Source: Tribonema minus (lineage: Eukaryota > Sar > Xanthophyceae > Tribonematales > Tribonemataceae). From it: 64,000 bases of DNA. This document shows, piece after piece, positions 1 to 12,900 of this stretch. The position numbers and the translations under genes were made by a program. A model generated the notes under the pieces. It did no database searches. It worked only from the letters and a program-made list of their open reading frames with translations, and was not told the DNA's origin. Each line of letters opens with the position of its first letter. Within the stretch, counting starts at the first letter, position 1. Location: assembly GCA_017506865.1 (NCBI GenBank), contig JAFCMP010000109.1:124001-188000 (forward strand), in the 5' to 3' direction.

Positions 1-392
1 AGATTGTGCACCGCCTCTCTGTGTACAATGAAAAAGGTAAGGCGCTTCTTCTGCAGCAGGAGCATGTGCTGTGAAGGCCCGCGAAGGCTATTGGTGCACC
101 CTTGAAGTATTTGAGTAGCGTTCAATGCCAGCAAATCAAAATTCGCAGCTTCGAACAGGTTCAATATTACTGGCAGAACCGTCAACCCCCGGCTCAGGCA
201 TTGGGGAGGCGCGTCTCAGCACACGAGTTGAAGTTTTGAGCAGGCCTCGTTTCCGCCACTTGTGCTGCAAGTGTTGCACGCAATTCCATGCACCCAAGCA
301 TGTACTGGTGCTACCAGCACCTTACTGTGCTTGCAATACAGTGTGCAGCAGTAACAAAGCTGTGACACGTTCCGTGTTGGTGTTTGTCTCAC

Positions 393-701
393 CGTTGGGT
401 CCTCCACTCCGTCGATGAGCGTGACCTGCACTCCATTTTCACATAACGCCTTTGCCGCTCCCCAACCTGCCCACCCGGCTCCAATCACAGCGACTCTGGG
501 AGCAGAAGACGCCGCCGAAGTCGACATTGCCAGTCTGGTCAGAGTCGGCCTGGGGCACAACAGTGCTGCTGCCAATCCAGAGCTCCAAAGCGCCAGCGGG
601 CATGCAACTCGCAAGAGCGCAACCATGGTTGCGGACGTCTTCGAAGCAGCTGTGGCCCGTGTGCCGCTGACACACGCAACTGACGCTCTTCGCAATGGCA
701 A
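393..701 (-). CDS. FAD/NAD-binding oxidoreductase, 5' exon (partial gene, leaves window on the left)
   Basis: This minus-strand first exon encodes an N-terminal hydrophobic leader followed by a Ser/Ala/Pro-rich stretch and then a textbook dinucleotide-binding beta-alpha-beta start, VAVIGAGWAGWGAAKAL (GxGxxG), ending at LIDGVEDPT. A good donor (GTGAGA) follows at 392, so the rest of the protein lies beyond position 1. The open frame starts with ATG at 701. A second ATG at 626, in a better context, would leave a leader beginning MVALLRVACPL, and I prefer that start. Known of the fold: this motif binds the FAD adenosine in amine oxidases, phytoene desaturase relatives and similar flavoproteins. 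The leader looks like a signal or plastid-targeting presequence, which is an inference. The substrate cannot be told from this exon. The gene is divergent from the DENN gene at 935. Confidence 0.75.
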
Positions 702-934
702 ACTGCAAAAAAGGTGACATCCCAGCTATCCTTATTAAGGGCCTTTCCAGCATGCAAATGCGAAGCAAAGCAATTGCACAAAGTAGCATAGCGCTGCAGC
801 TGCCGCTGGTGCCCCATCGTGGCAGCAGTGCGGCGCCACATCTGCCGCCACCCGCAGTGGCAGCAGAGGCATGCACAGCTGCGCGCCTCGGAGCATGAGA
901 CATCGCTAACAGAAGAAATTGCGCGCGTGATTTG
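702..934. promoter_or_regulatory. short intergenic gap between divergent gene starts
   Basis: Only 233 bases separate the minus-strand FAD gene's furthest ATG (701) from the ATG of the large plus-strand DENN gene (935). If both starts are right, this gap and the flanking leaders must hold both promoters. I see no TATA box or other recognisable element in it. Confidence 0.35.
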
Positions 935-3900
935 ATGCCGTCCCCAGAGGAGGATGAGGCAAATCAGCAGCAAGCGCCCCACCGACGGACTGCGCCCACC
1001 ATCTCGCTGCCGCCGCCACTGGCTGCGCCGATATGGATCCAGCCCGCTGCTGCCAACTCACCCAAGAAGAGCTTTCCTGCGCCGCCTGGCGGAGGCGCAG
1101 GTGCCACTGGTGACTTCGACAAGGTGGCAGACTACTTCTCTGTCATCGGGTCGAGGCCAGATGGCGTGCTGGAGCTGCTGGAGCCGGAGCAGCACACCCC
1201 AGAGGCGCTGAGGGAGGCCTGGGGCAGCGCCATCACGGACATTGCTGTGGTGAGGCCGGGCAAGGGGGAGGTGTGCCCGGAGGGCTATGAGCTGATAGAG
1301 GCGACGGCGGCGGGGGAGCACAGGGCGGACCTGAACCACGGGTCCCTGCACAGGAGCGTGTTTCTCGCCGTCCAGAGGCAGGCCGTGAGCAGGAGGTACG
1401 TCCCGCGCGAGAATAAAGTCAGGAATGCAGGTGGAATGACGGGCAGTGTGCAGCAGTCTAGACGCGGTCCGCCCGCATGCCACCGCAGCTGCAATGTGCG
1501 CCAACTTTAACAGCCGCGCCATTTATGCTGTTTTGCAAGCAGCTGATGACTTTGTTGGCTGTTGGCGATGCATTGCTGGGCCGGTGCACTGACAGCACTC
1601 AGTGCTTAGGCGACACCAACAGCAACATCAAGCATGTGCGGGATTATCATGCCAGATGCCAGGGTTAAGTGTGCCCGAAGGGAGCTGGTCGTGATCATTT
1701 TAGGTGTAATACAGGGACGCAACCAGCAACAGCTTAAATGGTGTGCTGCAAACAGCCAAGAGGGCAGATTCACCATGTTTGCAGCAGTTGAAGTTCACAA
1801 AGTGAATTGTAGAGGTGCTGACAGGCGCTGCAGCCAAGAAACTGACGCAGGGCTGGGCCATTGCACATTCATGTGCTGCTACTGCACAATGGTGTCAAGC
1901 GCGCGGCTGGGCTGTGTACGACACCCCAGACTGACGTTGACTCGCTATTCAATGTTCAGCACTGCCAACGGGCGCTGCATACCACTGGCCTCGCCAGTCT
2001 ATGATGCGCGCAGTAGCAGAGCTTGGTTTAGACTCTGAGTTATGGCTGGCGCGGCTGTGCCTTTGACTTGACAGCCGCCTGTCGCTGTTGAAGGCGACTG
2101 TTGTTGTCATCCAACGCCAATACCAACAGGAGGGAATGATCCTGGAGGTCATGCTTATGCATGTTTAACGGGTGTTGCAGCAACCTGCGGTGCAGGGCGG
2201 GCTCTGGCTTGACTGCTCAGTGGCACAGCGTGTGCCTCTGAGGCGCGCCGCATCGCCGTGTAGTGGTGCGACTGTTGCAGGCGCTCTTGACTCGGTCTAG
2301 GCCTGTTGCGTGGCAGCGCTCATCATGAGCTGTAGAGCACCGCACGAGGTGCTGCCGTCGATCGTGCGGCGCGGCGCTGCTGTGAAAATGGCTTGAGACT
2401 CGTTGGTGTGATTCTCATATTGTAGGTAGCCGTCCGGTTGGGCAGGCGAATGAGGAGCGCTGCCGCTCGCTACACTAGCAGCACAGCTCGACCGCTGATG
2501 CAGCATCAACATTGCGTGCAGGCTTACGGCCTAAGGCTCAAGATCACTGTTAAAGAGTTTTAAGTTTCGCCAACATGGACTGCTTGGCACTCGGCAGATG
2601 GCCCAGGACGAGCGCTGCTGCCATGCCACAGTGGCAGTGTTCATGGTGGCAGTGCTCATCACCAGAGGCAGCACTGCAGTGCAGCTGCAGAATGAGCTCT
2701 CTCATTAACGGTCTGCAAGGCCCATTCCCAAGCTGGGGGGGGGGGGGGGGGGCACCCCCTATATGCAGCGCCCAGCGCTACCGGCGTCGCGCTGTCGCGC
2801 CCGCAGACGCCGCGACCGGCAAGCAATCGCACACGCACGACTCAGCTCGATCTGCGCTGCCTTCCGCTAAACAACGCAGACAAAACGTCACCAAATAGCG
2901 CACTACCCTGTCTCTCGCCCCCGGCACTGGTAAACGTTCACACGATGCGTGGCCCAGCCCGGCGCTGCTCTGTACCGCCACCGCCGCTGCCGGCCAAAAT
3001 GGACTACATAGGTCTCTACGCGGCGCACTGTCTGAACGCCGCGCAGCGCGTTCTGCGAGTTTTGTGGAGTGCACAGTGTCCAATACTCACGCTTGCACAG
3101 ATCCCCATACTTCGAAGTACATAAATGCACACAGGCACAGCACAGCAAAGCTCAGCGCTGTTCCATCCCGCTGCCGCCGCCGCCGCTGTTGCCGCCGCCG
3201 CTGCCGCCGCCGCCTCCGCCGCTGCTGCCTCGCCGCCAGGATGGACTACATAGTGGACCTGCAGGTCCTGCCCGATACTTGCGCTTGCACAGATTCCTGT
3301 ACTACTTCAAAGTATATACATATATGCATGCAGGCCCAGCTCAGCCCAGCTCGACGCTGCTGCTGCCGCCGCCGTCGCCGCTGCCGCGCCAGGATGGACT
3401 ACGTCGCGGACCTGCAGGTCGTCTACACGGCGCACGAGGAGCTGCCGCGCGGCGCGGGGTGGGAGTTTGTGGAGCGCACGGCGTCCAATACTCACGCTTG
3501 CACAGATTTGCAGCCTAATCGTAAAGTAAACATATGCGCACAGACACAGCCCAGCTCAACGCTGCTGCTGCTGCTGCTGCTGCGCCGCCAGGATGGACTA
3601 CGTCGCGGACCTGCAGGTCGTCTACACGGCGCACGAGGAGCTGCCGCGCGGCGCGGGGTGGGAGTTTGTGGAGCGCACGGCGTCCGGGCGCAGCCGCGCC
3701 AAGCTCAACAAGGGCGGCGAGGCGGCGCTGCTGGCGGTGCGGCGCGTCGCGTTCGACGCCGTCGACGCGCCGCCCGCGGTGACAGCGCTCAGCGTCGTGC
3801 TGCCGGGGCGCGGCGAGGCGGCGCCGCACGGCTACCGCATCATCGAGCGCGACCTCAACAAGGTGAGCGCGGCGCGCAATGCAGCGGCAGCGGTGGGGGT

Positions 3901-6900
3901 GGCGGCGGTGGCGGCGCGGTGTTTAGACGCTGTGAGTCACTTCAATGGCGCTGATGTAGCGCGAGCGGCGCGCGGCGCGGCAGCAGCAGCAGCGCAGCAG
4001 GGCGTCAGACATCATGAGCGGCAGTACAGGCTGGTGGTTTGTGAGTGATGCAGTCGCTGAAGGCGCCCAACGGCGGCGAGCTCGAGCTGTGTAGTAGCGG
4101 CCGTGCGCTGTGGCGGGCACGCGCAGTGTATGCAGTAGTGCTGCGCTGGCCGCATCTGCTGAGCACTGACTTGAGGCGGAGGCTGTCAACACGCATCGGC
4201 GTCAGCTGTCACGGCAGCGTCGTTGTGGCCACCCCAGCAGTTCGTGTACAGCCCGTGCGATCACTCTACGGCACGTGACACCAGGCAGACACCTCTGCTT
4301 TGGTGCCGCGGCCCCATGGGAGGCTGCGCTGCTAGTCACGCCTCGAAGCGTCGCGCGCTTGTGCTGCAGGGGAGCGGCGGCAGTGCAGCGCCTGCACGCG
4401 CTGTCGGCGCGGCTGGCCCGCGTGTGCTGCGGTGATGCTCATCAAGTGTAGGTTGTGGCAATAGTTCGATGCTCAAGGCTCAACCAGCGCGTGCGGCAGC
4501 AATGCCTGCCCTGCCGTCTTTGGCACTGTCAGCAGCCGCGCCAGCGAACGGCGCCCGCGCCGTGAGCGCTTGCGCGCGAGCGCTGAGCATTGCGCTGCGG
4601 GCACAGTGTATATGAGTTTCACGCTACGCTGTGCCGGGGTACGCACTCAATCTCGGCTACAGAATATTGCTCTGGCGTGCCCTCGACGCGCCGCCGTGCC
4701 TTCAACCCCCATCTGCCCCCCCCCCCCCCCTTCAAAGCCCTTCCCTGCAACGTGCCCCCGTGCACTCAACGCCCATCTGCCCCCCCCCCCCCCCCCTGCA
4801 ACGTGCCTCCACACTCGCCCACGGCGCAGGGCAAGTTCGGTGACGTCGTGCTGCTCGCGTACCAACTCGGCCCGCCCTTCAGCGTGTGCCGCTTCCCCTA
4901 CAAGTCGGAGATCCTGGACCGCTACCCGCAGGTGGACAGCCCGTCGTCCGCGTTCCCGCAGGACCAGCTGCCCATGTTCGTGTACCCCAAGGGCGTGCTG
5001 CTGGAGAACAGGTGCGTTATTGGATGGTGGAAGCGGTCGATCATCAGCGGCATGTCGAGTTTTCATCCAGCACCCATAGCTGGAGGGTGCCTCTAGCAGT
5101 CCAAGCTTTCGCCTATGACTTTCACAGCTAAAGTTTTAGTCGACCTCAACTGACTTCATCATCCCGCAGGACCAGCTGCCCATGTTTGTGTACCCCAAGG
5201 GCGTGCTGCTGGAGAACAGGTGCGTGCGTGGATGGCAAAGACCCCCGGTCATCAGTCGGGCTTTTGCAAGTCGACTTTAATCCCGCTTCCATAAGTGAAG
5301 GCTGCCTCCAGCAGTCCAAGCTTTCGTTTCCAGCCTTTGATAGTGAAGATTCAATCAACTTTAACTGAAACCGGCATCCCGCAGGACCAGCTGCCCATGT
5401 TCGTGTACCCCAAGGGCGTGCTGCTGGAGAACAGGTGCGTGGGTACGTAGGTACGTAGGTACACTCAAAGCTTTCACTCCAACTTTCATGGCTCAAGTTC
5501 AAGACAACTTTTAAGTGAATACATCATCCCGCAGGACCAGCAGCCCATGTTCGTGTACGCCAAGGACGTGTCATTGGAGAACAGGTGCGTAGGTAGACAG
5601 ACGGCGGAGGCGGTCTGTCGTCAGTGGCGCTCCTGTATGTTTTTACCCACCTTCCTTAGCTGAAGGTAGCATCCACCGTCACAGCTTTCATCTCCAACTC
5701 AAATAGTTCAAGCTCCAGTCAATTTCAATCGAACTCACCATCCAACGTTTTCGCTTTACTCTCTGGGCGGCAGCTTGTTGCTTGTAGTGTACCGTGAGTC
5801 CGTGACGCCGGAGAGAGCAAGTCTGCGCCACCGATACAGCAGGGGGTGCTTTTGAATTTTGTGAGTCGCGCGTGTGAGTCACTTTCCCCCCCTCCACGCC
5901 CCCGCAGGGCGCGCGAGGACGCGCTCAAGCTGTGCTACTTCACCTTCGTCTTCGCCAACTTCAGCGGGCACCGCACCTCAAATGCCTAGTCGCACCGCAG
6001 CGTCCATCGCGCATGCGGAGCCGCTTGGTGACCTAGGGGTTACCCTGAGCACTGCTGCCACCTCCCCCCGCAGAGCGCGCGAGGACGTACCCAAGCCGCG
6101 TTACTTCACCTTTGTCTTCACCACCTTCAATGGGCACTGCACCTCAATTGCCCAGTCGCACCGCAGCATCCATCATACGTGCAGCGCCGCTCAAAGTCAC
6201 CATAAGTGTGGTGACAACGCTTAGCAGTGACCACGCTGAGCACTGCTGCCGCTCCCCCCGCAGGGCGCGCGAGGACACGCCCAAGCCACGCTACTTCACC
6301 TTTGTCTTCACCGACTTCAATTGGGCGCCGTGCCCCAATGCCGAGTCGCACCGCAGCATGTGTCGCGCGTGCGGAGCCGCTCGGTCATCTAGGGATGACA
6401 TTGCTGAGCACTTCTGCCCCTCCTCTGCAGGGCGCGCGAAGACACCCCCAAGCCGCGCTACTTCAGCTTCGTCTTCACCAACGTCGACGGGCGCCGCACG
6501 TACGCGGCGTGCCTGACGTTCCACGAGCCGGTCCCCGACGCGGCGGTGCGCAGGCTCACGCGGCACCTGCGGCTCGACAGGCTGGCGCGGGGGGGGGGCA
6601 GGGGGGGGTCTGGGGGGTCGAACGGCGCGCTGAACGGGAGCAGCCACAATGGCGCCGGCGGTGCGAAGGAGGACCTGCTGTCCAAGGTGCTGGTCGCGCC
6701 GGCGCAGCAGGTCAGTACTCAGCATGGGGCCTGATGCTAGGCTGGCGCGTGCGCATGCAGGTTCTGGCTCTCGGCAGGTAGGTAGGTATGTGCGAGCGCA
6801 TGCGCCGTTCGCCAGAACGCTGACATCGGCTGACCTAACCCCGACACCCTAACCCTTTCCCTAAGGGGAACAAGGTGAGGAAGGCGTGCAGGAGGGGACC

Positions 6901-9900
6901 GCAGTCAAGCGGTGCTTGTGATGGGGGAAGCGGCATTGATGCGCAAGTCTGGTGTGGCCTATGGAGCACTGCCTTGCCCCGTGCGTCGCGTGCCGCCCAT
7001 GCGCCCTTCGCCCGCAGCTCCGCGTGACAGCATCGCGCGACTGGGACGAATGCGCACGCGGGTCAGCTACGTCTGCTGCGCTCCGTGCTGCTGCGCGCGT
7101 CGGCTGCGAGTGCGCTGCCGCTGCTGCCACGCCCGTTGAAGTCGCCCCGCACCCTCTTTGGCCGCACACGAGTACCTCTGCGTCGCAACGCTCACGCCCG
7201 CCGTGCTGTTGCCCCCGCCCGCGCCCTGCGGCCGACCTGTCTCCTTTCGCAGGACCCCCGCCGCTGCCTGTTCGCGCCCAAGACCATCTGCGTGATCAGC
7301 CGCTTCCCCGTGTACAGCGTGCTGCGGCGCTTCCTGCGCCACCTCTACGCCATCAGCCTCAGCCTTGCGGACGTGCCGCTGGAGCGCTACATCAGGTGCG
7401 TCAACGTAAACCCAACTTCAACCCTCACTTCAACCCTAGCCGTTACGCCATAGTAGGGGCTGCATACTGGAGCGCAACATCAGGTGCCCCCCCCCCCCCC
7501 TGCCGCTCGCCCTAATTCAAAGGGTCACCCCACAGTAGTGCGGGTGCATCAGCTGAGCCGCCGCTGCTTCGGCCGCAGGCACGTTCCCGTCCACAGTCCC
7601 TGCATTCGCTCCGCCGCTGACACCCTGCCCAGCGCCCGCGGTACGCATGTGCGACAATGACGCCAACGTCCGCCCTCTCTGCCGCCGCGCCGCCGCCGCT
7701 GCCGCCGCCCCCTCGCGCAGCACCTTTGTCAGCTGTTAGAAAGAACTGTGTTCCTGCCACTTTTGAATTATAGGCGATGCGGTACGCGCACGCAACGACG
7801 ACGACGCCAACATCCGCCCTCTCTGCGGCCGTACCGCCGCCGCCGCCGCTGCTGCCGCCCCCTCGCGCAGCACCTTTGTCAGCTATGGAAAGAACTGTGT
7901 TCCTGCCACTTTTGAATTATCGGCGATGCAGTACACGTGTGCGACACCGGTGCCCAACGTCCGCCCCCTCTGCCGCCGCGCCGCCGCCGCCGCTGCCGCC
8001 GCCGCCCCGCGCAGCACCTTTGTCAGCTGCGTGCCCATGCCGATCCCCGGCGGGCGGCGCCTGCGCGTCTACCTCAGCCCGCTAGAGGGCGGCGACGGCG
8101 GCGGCGCCGTCGACGCGGACGCTGCCGCCGCCGCCGCTGCTGCCGCAGACGACGGCGGCGGCGGCGGCGGCAGCGCGCACGGCGCCGCGCGCAGCCGCCT
8201 CAACCCGCTGGAGCTCCTGTCGCCGCCGCACCCGTGGCTGCCGCTCATGGACGTGGACTTTGGCGCGCCGTTCCGCTGCCTCAGCGTGCCGCGTGCGCTC
8301 GCGGCGTTCGGGCTCGTCCTGCAGGAGGCCAAGGTGCTGTTCATCTCGAGCCGCGCGGAGCTGCTGACGCAGGTGCGTGCGTGGCGATGCTCAGCAGCTT
8401 GAAGTGCGCGCAGAGGTGCTGCCGACGCAGGCGCGCGCGTGGTGTTCGACTTGAAGTGCGCAGACGTAGGTGCGTGGTTGAGGTGCGAACAATGATGCAA
8501 CAGCCCGCTGACGCAGGTGTGTGAAGTTACAGAGCAAGAGGCGGGCATAGTTGACGTGTGAATGACGCAGCTGGTGCGTTGCCTGGCTCCCTTGACCCGG
8601 GAGCGGAGGCGAACGAAAGCGGTGCGCCCCCCACGCTTGAAACGCGTCCAAGTCTCTTGAAGTTTGCGCCACTCAACCTCAGTACGCCCTTGCCCTTCCC
8701 CCCAGGTGATGGAAGCGCTGCGCAGCCTCGCCTTCCAGCGCCGCCCCCCCTCACACACGCTCTGAACGTGTCAGGGTTACTTGAACCTTCCGTGACTCAA
8801 CTTCAATTTGTCATTGCCCCCCCCCCCCAGGTGATGGAGGCGCTGCGCAGCCTCATCTTCCCGCTGGAGTGGCAGAGCGTGTACGTGCCGCGCCTGCCAC
8901 GCGCGCTGAGCGGCTGCCTCGAGTGCCCCGGCGGCTTCATGATCGGCATGCACCTCACGCAGGCACGTCACGGCTTGAACTTTGCCTGCGCACGCTTCGC
9001 CAAAGCAGACAACAAGTGGCACCTGCTGCGCTTGCCCGGCGCTACTGCACAGTGCCAGCTCGTCGCCGTGTCGTCCGCACGCTGCATGCGCAGGGGGTCT
9101 CGAGTGCACGAGAAATCGAGCAATGTTGACTTTGCTTAAATGCAAACCTCATCACAATGTCTGGTTGTCGGGAATTGAAGTTTGCGCAGCGGCCGCGCGC
9201 CGTCTCGCTTTACGGTGCGGGCTCGAGCGCCCGGACGGATCAATGACTGGCGCACACACTATGCGCAGGCACCTCGTGCGCTGCCATCTCTTCTAGTAGC
9301 GCTGGGTACTTGAAGTCATGGGGGTGCGCGGCAGCGTTGCGCTGTGTTACCACATCGCATCGCATGACGCCCTCGCACACGTATTGTAGACGTCGAGAGG
9401 CGGCCGGAGTCACATTGGCATGCGAATATGATCGCCGGGTCAGAGTTGGCATCAGGGTTAGGTAGGGTTAGGGTTAGCTGTCGTACATACATACTGGCGC
9501 ATCAAAGCGCCCCACGTGCCGCCACTCGCGACCGTTTCTCACCGCAAGCGTCCTCGATCACCGCACGCACGCACCCCCACCGCAGGAGGAGCTTTCCATC
9601 GGCACCGCCGCGATCGTCCGCGACCTGGGCCTGGAGGGCGTAGCCAACGCCGTTAACCTCGACATGGGAGAGGTGGGGCCCGCGCACACGCTCTCAGTCG
9701 ATGGTTACCCGGTCCAATGTTCCCTGTCGCACGTGTGTGCGATGTACGACCGGCCGGAGGCCTGTCATTGTTCGCTTGCTAGCGGCGGCGACCGCCTTCT
9801 CGCCGCCGGAAAGGCAACTCAGCGCCGTCGCATGTCCACTCCCGCTGCGGCCGGGGAGAGGCGGGGGTGCCGCGCGTGCTGCCTCCGCACACGCGTCTCC

Positions 9901-12900
9901 ATGCTGTACTAAGCAGCAGAGGGTCGCGCTTTTTGTGCGACTGCGCTCTGCGGTGCTGCGGGCAGAGTACAGCGCGCCTGGTGTGGGATGTAGCGTCGGG
10001 GTTGGGATAGGGTCAAGGGCACGGGTGGGCTTCTCAGAGTCAGGGCCGCAGCGGAGGTGGGGCGTGAAATGCACGGCCTCACATGCATCCCCTGCGTCAA
10101 GTCAGGAAATGCAGGTTGGCGCGCGTTCTACGAGCAACGTGGCAGCGCTCAGTGGGGCGTGCGCCACCTGCAGCTTGCACGAGGCAGCGTTCAACCAGAG
10201 CTCTGCATCGTAAGCCCAACTCTGCTTGTCTTCCGACGGCCGACGCCTCTCCTCGTCGTCTGCGCCACGCGCCGCCGCGCCGCCCCCGCAGGTGCTCTAC
10301 GTGACGGGCGAGCAGGCATACCCGGACGGCAGCGGCAGCGGCAGCAGCGGCGGCGGCAGCGGCGGCGGCGGCAGCGGCGGCGCCGCCGAGTTTGAGTGGG
10401 ACGAGCGGCATGGCGGCCTGGAGGCGGGCGGCAGCGTGGGCAGCGCAGGCGGCGGCGGCGGCGGCGGCGCGCCCGCGCGGCGCGACCTGCGCGCGCGGAG
10501 CGTCTCCGGAACGCGCTCCGGCGCGGTCCTGGGGGGCCTGCGCGAGCAGCAGGTGGGGTGTGCGTGTTTCGAGGGTGATGCGATGGAAAATGCGGCTGCG
10601 AGCGCGGCGCTGCGCGGCAGGGAAGAACGAGGGGCTGCAGGGGGGTGGGGTGGGGGGGGGCGTGCGGCTTCGCAGGACTGTACCGGCGGCAGTGTCGCAG
10701 GGGTGTACTTGCGGCGCGACTCTGTGGCACGGTACGAGAGGCGAACGTCAGTGGCCTCTCGTCTGTTGGAGACAGGGCTGGGAGAGCTGTGCGTAGCAGC
10801 AAAGACGGAGGGGGGACAGGGTGAGTCTGGGGGGCATGTTGGCATGCAGCAGTGAGCCGCGGGCGATCTTGGAGCGCCTGCCGTCGGCGCACGTGCAGCA
10901 CCGCGCGGAGCGTGCTCTCCCGGTCGCGCCTGCGAGGAATGCGAGAGCAGCAGCAGGGCACGTTGACTGGCGGCGCTCGACGATGCTGGTGCAGACGAAC
11001 GCATAGCGTCTGCCCTGCGCGTTTGCCGTACCATGCTGATCACCAGATGACAGCGTCGGCATAGGCCAGTGCCCAAGCGCCAACCCGTGCCATCACCTCC
11101 GCCGCGCAACCCCCTTCTGCGCGCGCATCCTGCAGAATGGCATACCCGTTTGCACCCGAGCCAATGTGCACACGCATCAGCTGCCGTACTCTTTTGCCCC
11201 TCATGTGCTGTTCATGAAATGACGGCACAAGGGTAGGTAACTCCACTTCCTGGTCCCCACCCGCTGACTCCCGCCGCCCCCCGTCTTGCCGCGTCTCGCA
11301 GAATGGCATGCCGCTGGGCCACTCCACGGCGGCCATGGAGCCGCAGCAGTGGGGCTCGTGGGGGCGCTTCTCGCTGCGACGAAGAAGGAGCGAGGTGCGT
11401 ACAAGCAGCAGCGCTCAGCAAGCTTCTAGCATCGATGCTCTGAGCATGGCTGCCCCTGTGTTGTGATTTCGTAGGCATTTAATGATCAGCGCGCGTGGGT
11501 GGTGGGGTGAGCGAAGCGCGTCACGCAGCAGTGCTCAGCAAGCCCCTGTTGTCGACGCCGCTAGCACGGCTGCGCATGTGTTGTGATTCCGTAGTCTAGG
11601 CACTTGGTGGTCAGTGAAACGAGCGAAGTGCGTCCGGCAGCAGCGCTCAGCAAGCTCCTAGAGTCAACGCTCTGAGCATGGCTGCACATGTGATGTGATT
11701 TCGTAGGCGCTTGATGCTGAGCGCGTGCGAGGTCAGTGACAACCAGCGAAGCGCATCGGGCAGCAGTGCTCAGCAAGCCCCCTGTCACTGACGCCTCGAG
11801 CACGGCTGCGCATGTGACGCACTCATGTAGACAAACTGTGCGTGGACTGCGGCAGTGGAAACGTGCGGGGCGACGCATGTGATGCGGTTCGCAGGCACCT
11901 GATGTTCAGCGCGTGGTCTTTTGGAGCGAGCGAAGCGCGTGGGGCAGCAGTGCTCAGCGGTGACGCTCAATGCTCAACGGGCCCCCCTGTTGCCGGCGCT
12001 TCAGTGGTGGCGACGACCGTGTGACGATTGCATTGATGTAAAGAGGGTTAACCGTGGCAGCAGGTCAGCACCTGCGGCCGCAGGCGGCACTCAGCGTCTA
12101 CATACATTCAAGCGCTTGCGTATCAGGGTAGATCTGCTGTCACGGTTGAATTAGGGTCGGGATTCAAAGCTGGCGAGGGCGGGGGGGTGCAGCCCTGTCA
12201 TTACGAGTTGTCAGCGGCAACGGTGTTATTGCGCGTCGAGAGATGCGCTCGCTGGGGCGTCTGAGCACTGTCCCCTGAGCGCCCCAGCGGGCACGGACAT
12301 CGCCGTCAGCGAGTAGCTCTGCGCTGCACAGCTGCCGCCGGAGAAGCTTTGCAGGCAGCTGTCTGACACACAAGATGCCTGTAACGGAGTCGCCCCCCCT
12401 TTGCCCTGCGCACAAATATATTTCATATACTCGTGCAGATTGGCACCGGGGGCAACACGGCAGATGCGCCGCCCTTCAAATGCGGCCCCCAACTTTGCTG
12501 TGCCATGCGCGTCGACGCCTTGACTTCCCGAATGTGATCGTTTGCGCTGTCTCGGGCGCGGCGCAGGCGGCGATGGCAGCGATTCGCGTCAAGAACCGCG
12601 CGGCGACGCGCGGCGGCGTCCGCGAACTCTACGAGGAGGAAAGGTGAAACAGCAACTGTACATAGAAGCATTACATCATACTTTTAAAATGGTGCAATGT
12701 CATTGGCCGGAGCGTACAATCAGCGTGAGAGGAGAGGGCGCGCAAGCGGGGCGGTAAGCCAGGCGGCGCTGATTCACGCCACCTGTTGCTCAAGGGGCGA
12801 GCGCCGCCGCCCCCAGCTGAGGGGATTGCTGACGTCCGTGGCCGCGGTGGTCGCGCTGCTGCACACGCTGAGCTGAACTTGAAGTTGAAGTAGCCTAGAC

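Larger units (their letters stand above)
935..5011 (+). other. MABP domain coding block (exons 1-3)
   Basis: Exons 935-1395, 3592-3862 and 4830-5011. Residues 1-60 are Pro/Ala/Gln-rich. Residues 61-70 read FDKVADYFSV, the usual first strand of a DENND4-type uDENN. Residues about 98-262 form three repeats, each with a hydrophobic strand, a Gly-Tyr or Gly-Trp turn and a basic end: AITDIAVVRPGKGE with PEGYELIE, then VADLQVVYTAHEE with GWEFVER, then AVTALSVVLPGRGE with HGYRIIERDLNK. This is the MVB12-associated beta-prism pattern (ITDI, P.GY, DLN, FLAV.R). Known: MABP binds membranes in MVB12 and DENND4 proteins. Exon 1 ends in phase 2 and exon 2 supplies the G, so the junction codon is AGG. Confidence 0.82.
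4830..10552 (+). other. uDENN and cDENN coding block (exons 3-9)
   Basis: Exons 4830-5011, 6431-6710, 7253-7395, 8015-8372, 8831-8962, 9586-9672 and 10292-10552. Recognisable uDENN strings are CRFPYKSEILDRYP, LPMFVYPKGVLLENR, YFSFVFTNVDGRRTYAACL and LTFHEPVPDAA. The linker to cDENN has KTICVISRFPVYSVLRRFL and CVPMPIPGGRRLRVYL. The cDENN core has FRCLSVPRALAAFGLVLQ, KVLFISSRAELLTQ, FPLEWQSVYVPRLP and GGFMIGMH. Glycine- or alanine-rich inserts sit near residues 370-390, 480-500 and 650-700. The intron after 8962 starts with GCACGT; only that donor keeps the frame into exon 9586-9672, so it is read as GC-AG. Confidence 0.87.

Noticed and set aside
10191-11109. Long minus-strand open frames (256 and 270 codons) over the glycine-rich part of the DENN gene
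   Set aside because: They are antisense to exon 9, whose frame matches upstream and downstream exons; open frames opposite GGC-rich coding DNA are expected.
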